Shown here: positions 54,922 through 62,934 of the stretch, piece by piece
How the letters are laid out: each line of letters begins with the position of its first letter
Numbering within the stretch: position 1 is the stretch's first letter
Origin: Hyphomonas sp. CY54-11-8
Lineage (GTDB): Bacteria > Pseudomonadota > Alphaproteobacteria > Caulobacterales > Hyphomonadaceae
DNA: 64,000 nucleotides
Assembly (NCBI RefSeq): GCF_000682735.1
Contig: NZ_AWFD01000001.1
Span: forward strand, 248,001-312,000
Direction of reading: 5' to 3'
Notes under the pieces: model-generated
The model's database searches: none
Told to the model about the DNA's origin: nothing
Seen by the model: the letters and a program-made list of their open reading frames with translations, nothing else
Position numbers and translations under genes: made by a program

Positions 54922-56112
54922 TTAACCGGACCTGCGGCGCCCGTAGAGGATCAGCAGGGCGACCAGTCCAATCGATGTGCCCTGGCTGGAGAAAACCTCC
55001 AGCATCAGGGCGAAGAACCAGGAGGGGAAATTGGTGCGGGTCTGGGCCTCGGTTAGCAGGTTGCCATTCCCTTGTCCCAGCAGTTCGGCATTGGCCGCTT
55101 CGATCTTTGTCTGCAGCTCGTCGCGGCGTTTGGCGAGGCCCAGTTCGTTTTGGGCATCGCGATAGGGTTTCTGCTCCGTGCGCCCAACGCGTTCCACTTC
55201 AGAGAGATAGGCTTCCAGCCCTTCGACAGACCGGGTTTCCGGCGGAATGCCTTCCAGCTGGCGGCGCCAGTCGGCGATCTGGGATTCCAGCACGCTGCGG
55301 TTGGCATCCGCGCGCACGATTTCTTCTGCGGCGGCCGTATTGTTCGCCGCGATATAGCGCTCGGTGCCGATGATGGAGGTGCCCATGCCGGCGAGAGCGA
55401 AGATCAGCGCGCGCCAGCCTTCCTTCATGCGGTGATTGGCCGTGTGCCAGTAGAAGAAGGTGAAGCCGCCAAAAGAGATGACGGCCGCGATGACGCCGGT
55501 CCAGCCCCAGATGCCCGACTGGATCGGATCGGCGACCGAACTCGAAAAAGCCTGGTAGTTCGCAAAACCGGAGAGGGCCGCGGCGGCCAGCCCCGCCGAC
55601 AGGAAGACCAGCGCCAGGAGGGAGATGATGAACTTCTCTCCGTTGAAGGGCTTCTTTTCCTTGGGTTTGAGGTGCGGGAAGCGTGCTTCCAGCTTGTCCG
55701 CCTCGCTGAGGGTTTTGACCTTTGCCTCGTGTTTCGCAAGGTTCCGGCTCACCTTGGCAGGCGCCGGCGTAAAGTCGGCATCCTGAACGACAGGACGCAC
55801 CGCCGGGACCGGAGCTTCATCTTCCCGGATCAGCTCGGCTTCCAAGGGAAGGGGTTGCAGTTGCTTTACACGTTGGCGGCGGACCTCTTCTTTCAGGCGG
55901 ATCAGCCCTGTGAAACTGCCTTCGGAACCGCAATTCGGGCATCCAAACGTGCCGAGCCGTGGATTGAGAACCAGCGAGCTTTCCCCGCCATCGCGACAGT
56001 CCGGCGTCAGGTCGCACAGCGTGCGGACTTCGCTTTCATCCTGGCTCGACTCGAAGTCGACCCCAAGTTCCTCAAGCTGCTGGATCGCCTGCAGGAGACG
56101 TTCATCCGCCAT
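54922..56112 (-). CDS. Zinc-ribbon membrane protein of unknown function
   Basis: A 396-residue protein with three parts. Residues 1-70 hold a zinc-ribbon of Cys-33, Cys-39, Cys-58 and Cys-61 (LCDLTPDC ... GCPNCG), reminiscent of the CHC2 fingers in DNA primases. Residues 155-250 contain about three membrane helices (FIISLLALVFLSAG; GIWGWTGVIAAVISFGG; ALIFALAGMGTSIIG). Residues 255-350 form a coiled coil, followed by a final helix. I do not recognise a family with this order. The isolated, AT-flanked context and a tandem 13-base repeat upstream suggest an acquired gene. Confidence 0.65.
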   Translation of the reverse strand: MADERLLQAIQQLEELGVDFESSQDESEVRTLCDLTPDCRDGGESSLVLNPRLGTFGCPNCGSEGSFTGLIRLKEEVRRQRVKQLQPLPLEAELIREDEAPVPAVRPVVQDADFTPAPAKVSRNLAKHEAKVKTLSEADKLEARFPHLKPKEKKPFNGEKFIISLLALVFLSAGLAAAALSGFANYQAFSSSVADPIQSGIWGWTGVIAAVISFGGFTFFYWHTANHRMKEGWRALIFALAGMGTSIIGTERYIAANNTAAAEEIVRADANRSVLESQIADWRRQLEGIPPETRSVEGLEAYLSEVERVGRTEQKPYRDAQNELGLAKRRDELQTKIEAANAELLGQGNGNLLTEAQTRTNFPSWFFALMLEVFSSQGTSIGLVALLILYGRRRSG

Positions 56113-56190
56113 GAAGTTCTGACCCCGTTCGCATGGCGCGAACGCGCCCCGGCACCCGGTTTGTCTATCCGAATCCCCGCGCCCCAGTCA

Positions 56191-56216
56191 CCCCCATCTG
56201 GCACCCCCATCTGGCA
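56191..56216. repeat. Tandem 13-base direct repeat upstream of the zinc-ribbon gene
   Basis: ACCCCCATCTGGC occurs twice in direct succession (56191-56203, 56204-56216) in the upstream region of the zinc-ribbon gene. It may be a binding-site pair or replication slippage; a possible third, partial copy follows. Confidence 0.7.
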
Positions 56217-56379
56217 CCCGCACCGGCTGAGCCCCAAAGTGCGGCGGCAGCGCAAGCAGAATAACGCATACGTGACGCCTGTTTCATCTTTACGGGGGCG
56301 GCGTACTCCTTAAGGATGGTCCAGCCTGCCGGACGGAAACTAATCCAGTGGGAATCTGCTTGTCATCTGGAGGAACTGA

Positions 56380-57273
56380 ATGACCCTGCCGCGCTCCATT
56401 GCGATCCCGAAGAACTGGAAGACCTTCAATTTTGCCAGCTTTTTCTCGGCTATCGGCTATCCCGTCCTGGGTGTTGCGCTGTTCGTGACCATGGTTCTGC
56501 TGGGTATTTTCCTCAGCCATCTCACTTTCCACTGGTGGTACCTGCTGATCGCGTTCGCCGTGACCGCCTTCACGATCTTCGTCTGCAATGCCGGGATCGG
56601 ACCGTTGCACCGCATCCTGCAGCACCGGGCAGGGGAACTCGCCGTGCCGGGACAGGTGCTGACCATGATCAATCTGGTCATCGCCATGCAGGGCAATGTG
56701 AAGGACTGGGTGAACTATCACTCCCAGCATCACCGCTTCTCCGACAAGCCGGGCGACCCGCACAACCCGTTCGAATCCAAGCGCTGGGCCTGGGTCGGCT
56801 GGATCCTGTGGCGCGACGAAAAAGACACCCAGCGCCCGCTGGCCATGTGGCTGAAGAACCAGCCAGTCATCGTCTGGATGGACCGTTTCTACAATGAAAT
56901 CAGCCTTGTGGTGCACCTCGTCATTCCGGCGGCGATCTATCTGATCGTCTGGGCGGCGGGCGGATCCCTGCTGCTGACGGCGCTGATCCATGCCAGCGTG
57001 GTGATCGGCCGGGCGATCCAGTTCCATGCGACCGTCTACGGCATCAACGTGCTGGGCCACCTGAAAACGCCAATCTGGGCAGATCACCTGATCGGTCTCC
57101 TGACCGGCGGCGAGGCCTTCCACGACCATCACCATTCCGAGCCGACCAGCGCGCTGCACCGTCCGCGCAAGGGCATGTGGAACCGGATCGTCGATTATAA
57201 CGGGACGATCCTGCTTGCGATGGAGAAAATCGGCTGGGTCCGGAACCTGCGCATCGCGCCGCAATTTGCCTGA
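56380..57273 (+). CDS. Fatty-acid desaturase (acyl-CoA/acyl-lipid type)
   Basis: A 297-residue di-iron membrane desaturase with all three His boxes: HRILQH (HX4H), HSQHH (HXXHH) and HDHHH (HXXHH). Four membrane segments flank them. This pattern matches delta-9-type acyl desaturases that introduce a cis double bond. It could supply the unsaturated acyl chains that oleate hydratase later hydrates, but there is no operon link. ATG at 56380 has a GGAGGAA site. Confidence 0.9.
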   Translation: MTLPRSIAIPKNWKTFNFASFFSAIGYPVLGVALFVTMVLLGIFLSHLTFHWWYLLIAFAVTAFTIFVCNAGIGPLHRILQHRAGELAVPGQVLTMINLVIAMQGNVKDWVNYHSQHHRFSDKPGDPHNPFESKRWAWVGWILWRDEKDTQRPLAMWLKNQPVIVWMDRFYNEISLVVHLVIPAAIYLIVWAAGGSLLLTALIHASVVIGRAIQFHATVYGINVLGHLKTPIWADHLIGLLTGGEAFHDHHHSEPTSALHRPRKGMWNRIVDYNGTILLAMEKIGWVRNLRIAPQFA

Positions 57274-57358
57274 TCATCGGCCTGCAAAGGCAATGAAGAA
57301 CACCATGTATACACCGTTCATAGCGGCCGGCTTTGGCCGGGTGCGGACCAAAAACAAG

Positions 57359-57392
57359 AGACCGGGAGCGTGCGCGCCTCCCGGTCTTTTTT
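57359..57392 (+). terminator. Rho-independent terminator of the desaturase gene
   Basis: AGACCGGGAG (57359-57368) pairs with CTCCCGGTCT (57378-57387), followed by a run of six T residues. It lies 85 bases after the desaturase stop. Confidence 0.88.
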
Positions 57393-57468
57393 ATTTTCTC
57401 ACTTGTGCGGGCAGATCCTCTCCCCATCTCGGCTGACGGGCCGGGGGGCCAGCAGAGGAGGGACTCCC

Positions 57469-58164
57469 ATGGCCCAGACAGACACCCAGGCCAAAATACA
57501 CTCCTATATTCTTCTCGACCGCACCGGCTCGATGTCTCCCATCTGGGACGAGGCGTTGAGCTCGGTGAATGCCTATGCCGCCAGCATCGCCGGTCAGGCC
57601 GGGGACGTCGTGCCTCAGATCACGCTTGCCGTGTTTGACGCGCAGGACGGCCTGCAATTCGACGTGCTGCGCCGCAGCGTCCAGCCGGATGGCTGGCAGT
57701 CCGTCACCGACAAGGAAGCGAGCCCCCGCGGCATGACGCCCCTGTTCGATGCCATCGCGCGTCTGATTTCCATGGCGGAGGCCGACAATCCGGAAAAGGC
57801 CGTCATCGTCATCATGACCGATGGAGAGGAGAACGCCTCCCGCGAAGTGACGAAGGCCGGTGTGAAAGCTGCGCTCGACCGGGCAGAGAAACGCGGCTGG
57901 GAAGTCGTCTTCCTCGGCGCGGAGTTTGCGAACTTCTCCGACGCCGACGCGGTCGGCATCTCCGCGCGCAAGACCATGGCCATGGGCCGTGGACGGATGT
58001 CGGAATCGATGACCCGGCTCGCCCGCAAGAGCCAGGCCTATTACGCGTCGGCCGCGAGCGCGCCGGTCGAGTTCGACGAAATGGACCGGGAAGAGGCCGG
58101 CGAAGCCGATGTCCAGGAGCGGACCGGCCAGAAGCGCAAAGGCTTCTTCATGCGGAAGAAATAA
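57469..58164 (+). CDS. Cytoplasmic VWA-domain protein (no signal peptide)
   Basis: A 231-residue von Willebrand A-type protein. The metal-ion site is YILLDRTGSMSPIW (D-x-T-G-S variant instead of DxSxS), then RGMTPLFDAI and VIVIMTDGEEN (second and third metal loops), with Ala-Ser-Pro-Arg-Gly before it. A basic tail (KRKGFFMRKK) follows. No signal peptide, so cytoplasmic. It is the upstream member of a tandem pair; the downstream paralogue is exported. Function unknown. Confidence 0.85.
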   Translation: MAQTDTQAKIHSYILLDRTGSMSPIWDEALSSVNAYAASIAGQAGDVVPQITLAVFDAQDGLQFDVLRRSVQPDGWQSVTDKEASPRGMTPLFDAIARLISMAEADNPEKAVIVIMTDGEENASREVTKAGVKAALDRAEKRGWEVVFLGAEFANFSDADAVGISARKTMAMGRGRMSESMTRLARKSQAYYASAASAPVEFDEMDREEAGEADVQERTGQKRKGFFMRKK

Positions 58165-58192
58165 GCCGAAACTGAACACATGTTCAGACTGG

Positions 58193-58222
58193 AAGGCCCG
58201 CCGGCATTCCGGCGGGCCTTTT
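58193..58222 (+). terminator. Terminator between the two VWA genes
   Basis: AAGGCCCGCCGG (58193-58204) and CCGGCGGGCCTT (58209-58220) form a 12 bp perfect stem, loop CATT, followed by TT. It separates the two paralogues, so each needs its own promoter. Confidence 0.85.
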
Positions 58223-58352
58223 ACCTTCCAAACGGCAACAAGCCGCCACGAACGTGCCCCAATCCTGATTGAACTTTAATCTCAATCGGGCCGTGGGGGC
58301 TTGAGACGCACAAGGCCGGCGGTTCCGGCCACCAACTGGAAGGGACGCCAAG

Positions 58353-59111
58353 ATGAAGTCCTTCATCGCCAAACTTACACTCGGAGCCGCCGCAATTGCG
58401 CTGGCAGGCGCAGCCAATGCCAAGGTTCCGCCGACGCCGCCGGAAGATCCGGGGGCGGTACATTCCTATATCCTGCTCGACCGGACGGGCTCCATGTCCG
58501 ACATCTGGGAAGAAGCGCTTGGTTCGGTCAACGCCTATGCCGCCAGCGTTGGCGAGGCCGACGAAGGCGAAATCGACGGCGAGGATATCCAAACCGATGT
58601 CACGCTCGCCATCTTCGATTATCAGGACGGCATGCAGTTCGACGTACTGCGCGACAGCGTGAAGGCCGAAGACTGGCACAATGTCACCGATGACGAAGCC
58701 AGCCCGCGCGGCATGACGCCCCTGTTCGATGCGATCGGCCGCATGGTGAACCTTGCCGAAGCCGACAAGCCGGAAAAGGCCGTCATTGTGATCATGACCG
58801 ATGGCCTTGAAAATTCCTCACGTGAACTGACGAAAGACGGCGCGAAGGCCGCTCTGGAACGGGCCGAAGCCAAGGGCTGGGAAGTTGTCTTCCTCGGCGC
58901 CGAATTCGCGAGCTTCGATGATGCCGAGAGCATCGGCATGGATGCGCGCAAGACCATGGCCGTCGGGCAGGGCAGCATGCAGGACAGCATGTCGGCGCTC
59001 GCCAAGAAATCCCGCGCCTATGGCAAGGGCGAAGAGGCCGAGATCGAATTCAATGAGCAAGACCGCGCCCTCGCCGACGAGGAAGGTGTGAAGGAACGCC
59101 AGAACCAATAG
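58353..59111 (+). CDS. Exported VWA-domain protein
   Basis: A 252-residue paralogue of the preceding gene, with a signal peptide (AKLTLGAAAIALAGAANA) and mature start KVPPTPPEDPG. The metal site repeats YILLDRTGSMSDIW, ASPRGMTPLFDAI and VIVIMTDGLEN almost unchanged, but the tail is acidic (ALADEEGVKERQNQ) instead of basic. It is likely periplasmic. Close similarity with a differing location suggests duplication followed by relocation. Confidence 0.88.
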   Translation: MKSFIAKLTLGAAAIALAGAANAKVPPTPPEDPGAVHSYILLDRTGSMSDIWEEALGSVNAYAASVGEADEGEIDGEDIQTDVTLAIFDYQDGMQFDVLRDSVKAEDWHNVTDDEASPRGMTPLFDAIGRMVNLAEADKPEKAVIVIMTDGLENSSRELTKDGAKAALERAEAKGWEVVFLGAEFASFDDAESIGMDARKTMAVGQGSMQDSMSALAKKSRAYGKGEEAEIEFNEQDRALADEEGVKERQNQ

Positions 59112-59181
59112 CAACCCGTCAGCCTGAACCTCCAACGGGCCGCACCGGCGAACCCCTGCACCCCTGCCGCCCGGAAAAGGA

Positions 59182-59213
59182 AGCCCGCCTCAGCAATGAG
59201 GCGGGCTGTTTTT
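59182..59213 (+). terminator. Terminator of the exported VWA gene
   Basis: AGCCCGCCTCA (59182-59192) and TGAGGCGGGCT (59197-59207) form an 11 bp stem, loop GCAA, followed by GTTTTT. Confidence 0.92.
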
Positions 59214-59231
59214 GAAATATATGCCTCCGCC

Positions 59232-59780
59232 TTAGTAAGACTGCGCCGGTTTCACGCGAGATTCGGCGCGGTTGGCGTAGTAGCCGGCGATCAGGTCGCT
59301 GAGGGATTTTTCGGTGTCGCCATAGTCGATGCCATCCGTCCAGAGGGCGGCGGAGCAGAGGTCTGACACGAACGGTCCCATCCGGTTGCTGTCAGGATCT
59401 ACGCCGTCATAGGATTCGCCCCGGATGTCATAGGCATGCGCGTTCGTCTGATGGAACGTGTCCAGCAGGCAGGCGCGTTCTTTCGGGGAGGTTGTGGCGG
59501 CCAGATCAGGCCAGTCCTCGCCCGGATAGGGCTCCATCTCGCAAAGGCTGAAGACGGTCGCGGTCGTCAGGCCATCGCAGGCGGGCGGGGCGGGCAGGAT
59601 TTCCGCCATCAGAGTGTTCGCGCGTTCCTGTGCTGCGCGTGCCTCTTCTTGCTGTTCAAGCACGGCGTCCAGCACACGTTGCTCGTCCGACACCTCCGCT
59701 GCGCGCTTGTTTCCGTACCAGACAAAGCCTGCGAGCCCGAGGCCGCAGATGAGCAGGATGAACGGGATCAGCGTCTTCAT
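59232..59780 (-). CDS. Bitopic membrane protein of unknown function, 182 aa
   Basis: The 182-residue product has one N-terminal helix (IPFILLICGLGLAGFVWYG), a coiled coil near residues 30-60 (EQRVLDAVLEQQEEARAAQERANTL), and a periplasmic domain with four Cys (ACDG, SLCEM, RACLL, DLCS) that could form disulfides. No family is recognised. It is convergent with the VWA genes and divergent from the USP gene. Confidence 0.6.
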   Translation of the reverse strand: MKTLIPFILLICGLGLAGFVWYGNKRAAEVSDEQRVLDAVLEQQEEARAAQERANTLMAEILPAPPACDGLTTATVFSLCEMEPYPGEDWPDLAATTSPKERACLLDTFHQTNAHAYDIRGESYDGVDPDSNRMGPFVSDLCSAALWTDGIDYGDTEKSLSDLIAGYYANRAESRVKPAQSY

Positions 59781-59895
59781 GGGTATCCCCCTTCAGGATC
59801 GTTTTTTCGGACCATATCACGCCTTTCCCGGTGCGGCAGGTCATACGCCTGACAAACCGGGCCGAGGCCGTTAGGCTGGCCGGGAGGAGACTTTC

Positions 59896-60327
59896 ATGAC
59901 TGACCCGACCAGGCCACCCTTTCCGATCACGCAAATTCTAGTCCCCGTGGACATGCGGCACCGGGAGCCTTCGCAGCTGGCGGTGGAATCTGCCGTGTTT
60001 CTTGCGCGGCCGTCCGGGGCAAGCGTGTCGATCCTTACCGTCACGAATCCGCTCGGCACGCACCTGACGGAAATGCCTGAAGCGCTGAAGCCGGATTTCG
60101 AAGCCTTTGTCGCGTCAGAAGCAGAGCGGCTCGGCATTGCCATCACGCCCTTGTTCGAAAGCCATGAGGCTGTGAACGAGACGATCCAGAAAGTGATCAA
60201 GAAGCACGGCGTGGATTTCGTTGTGATGGCAACACATCATCCGCGCCTGACCGATCATCTGTTCGGTTCGCACGCCTCTCAGACGGCGCTGCATGCCAAT
60301 TGCTCCGTGCTCATCCTGCGGGGGTAA
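59896..60327 (+). CDS. Universal stress protein (UspA) family
   Basis: A 143-residue UspA-fold protein: ITQILVPVDMRHREPSQLAVESAVFLAR at the start, and VDFVVMATHHPRLTDHLFGSHASQTALHANCSVLIL at the end, where the usual nucleotide-binding G-x2-G-x9-G motif is degenerate but FGSHAS remains. It may not bind ATP. Cytoplasmic; stress role is inferred. It has its own upstream region. Confidence 0.86.
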   Translation: MTDPTRPPFPITQILVPVDMRHREPSQLAVESAVFLARPSGASVSILTVTNPLGTHLTEMPEALKPDFEAFVASEAERLGIAITPLFESHEAVNETIQKVIKKHGVDFVVMATHHPRLTDHLFGSHASQTALHANCSVLILRG

Positions 60328-60414
60328 GAGCGTCAAAGCGCTTTACTTCTGACGGCCGTGGCCGTATTCAGCCGCCCATGCTGAAGAAACAGATTATTAT
60401 TACCCCGAAAACGA

Positions 60415-60493
60415 CCCGCCTTTGCGGGACGTTGCGGGTGTGTGCGATCTGAAACCAGCCACCCTCACCAACGTCCCGCCCAGGCGCGGGACG
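60415..60493 (+). promoter_or_regulatory. Folded leader upstream of asd (alternative hairpins)
   Basis: Arm A GCGGGACGTT (60424-60433) is complementary to arm B AACGTCCCGC (60470-60479), which can also pair with arm C GCGGGACG (60486-60493). CCCGC (60415-60419) can also pair with A. The arms are mutually exclusive, as in attenuators, but no T-tract or known riboswitch motif is seen. Confidence 0.5.
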
Positions 60494-60505
60494 GCCATTC
60501 CCTGA

Positions 60506-61600
<1,095 letters not shown>

Positions 61601-61610
61601 GCTCAAAGAA

Positions 61611-61640
61611 AAACGCCGGACCCGCAAAGGTCCGGCGTTT
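61611..61640. terminator. Bidirectional terminator between asd and the thiolase gene
   Basis: AAACGCCGGACC (61611-61622) and GGTCCGGCGTTT (61629-61640) form a 12 bp perfect stem. The A-rich left side serves the minus-strand thiolase; the right side has TTT for asd. Confidence 0.88.
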
Positions 61641-61662
61641 CGTATTACGTTGAAGGCCTGGC

Positions 61663-62838
61663 TTACAGCGCTTCGATGATGGTGACGTTGGCGATACCGC
61701 CGCCTTCACACATGGTCTGCAGGCCATACTTCTTGCCCCGGGCACGCAGGGCGTAGATCAGCGTCGTCATCAGCTTGGTGCCCGAAGCGCCGAGCGGGTG
61801 ACCGAGCGCAATGGCGCCGCCATTGACGTTCAGTTTCGCCGGGTCTGCGCCATGATGCTTCAGCCACGCGATCGGAACCGGCGCGAAGGCTTCGTTGACT
61901 TCATAGAGGTCGATGTCGTCGATCTTCATGCCGGCGCGCTGCAGGGCGCGGTCGGTGGCGAACAGCGGCTCTTCCAGCATGATTACCGGGTCACCGGCGG
62001 TGACGGTGAGGTTGTGGATGCGCGCCAGCGGCGTGAGGTTGTGCGCTTTGATGGCAGCTTCGGACGCGACCATCACGCCGGACGAACCGTCGCAGATCTG
62101 GCTGGCATTGGCGGCGGTCATGATGCCGTCATCCATCAGGATTTTCAGCTTCGCCATGCCTTCCATGGAGGCGTCGTAGCGGATGCCTTCATCCTTGTCG
62201 TGCATCACTTCGTTGCCTTCCGGATCGCGGCCCTTGAGGGCGACGATCTCATCCTTGAAGGCACCAGCCTTGGTGGCCTCGGCGCCGCGCCTGTGGCTTT
62301 CCACCGAGAAGGCGTCGAGCTCTTCCTTGGTGTGGCCATGCTTCTTGGCAATCATCTCGGCACCAACGAACTGGCTGAACTGCTTGATGCCGAACTTGTC
62401 CTTCACCGATTGCGGCGTCGGGTCCGTCGGCACTTCGAACAGCTTGCCGGCGCGGGCGTTGATGCCCATCGGGCAGCGGGTCATGCTTTCAACGCCGGCG
62501 GCGATGACAAGGTCCTGCGTGCCCGACATCACGGCCTGGGCCGCAAACTGGAGGCTCTGCTGCGAGGAACCGCACTGGCGATCGATCGTCACGGCGGGAA
62601 CGCTCTGGGGAAGTTTCGAGGCCAGGACAGCGGTCCGGCCGATCTGGGCGGCCTGCTCACCGGCCTGCGAGACGCAGCCCATGATCACGTCCTCGATGGC
62701 CGCCGGATCAATGCCGGTTTCGTCCACGAGCGCGTTCAGGACCTGCGCGCCAAGATCGCCCGGATGCCATTCGGCGAGGGCGCCGCCGCGGCGGCCGCCG
62801 GCGGTACGTTTTGCTGCTACGATATATGCGTCTGCCAT
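61663..62838 (-). CDS. Acetyl-CoA C-acyltransferase (thiolase)
   Basis: A 391-residue thiolase: nucleophile Cys-89 in IDRQCGSSQQ, the ANxxxxxDGSSGV region (ITAANASQICDGSSGVM), GGAIALGHPLGASG with the catalytic His, and the C-terminal MCEGGGIANVTI with the second Cys. It splits or makes beta-ketoacyl-CoA. It may act in fatty-acid beta-oxidation or short-chain metabolism; no partner genes are adjacent. Full length for the family. Confidence 0.93.
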   Translation of the reverse strand: MADAYIVAAKRTAGGRRGGALAEWHPGDLGAQVLNALVDETGIDPAAIEDVIMGCVSQAGEQAAQIGRTAVLASKLPQSVPAVTIDRQCGSSQQSLQFAAQAVMSGTQDLVIAAGVESMTRCPMGINARAGKLFEVPTDPTPQSVKDKFGIKQFSQFVGAEMIAKKHGHTKEELDAFSVESHRRGAEATKAGAFKDEIVALKGRDPEGNEVMHDKDEGIRYDASMEGMAKLKILMDDGIMTAANASQICDGSSGVMVASEAAIKAHNLTPLARIHNLTVTAGDPVIMLEEPLFATDRALQRAGMKIDDIDLYEVNEAFAPVPIAWLKHHGADPAKLNVNGGAIALGHPLGASGTKLMTTLIYALRARGKKYGLQTMCEGGGIANVTIIEAL

Positions 62839-62934
62839 GTCACGCGTTCCTCTTCCAATATTGTCGGGGCATTTATACGCCCGGTGACCGGCTGCGCCAG
62901 CACTCTCCCAACGGCACCTGCCGCAAGGAGACTG

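Noticed and set aside
56203-56222. TGGCACCC resembling a sigma-54 -24 box
   Set aside because: No TTGC element at the right spacing follows; the match is part of the tandem repeat.
55072-56313. Plus-strand frame of 413 residues opposite the zinc-ribbon gene
   Set aside because: Composition (Arg/His-rich, no coherent hydrophobic pattern) fits an antisense shadow, and the minus frame has a paired Cys ribbon and membrane helices.
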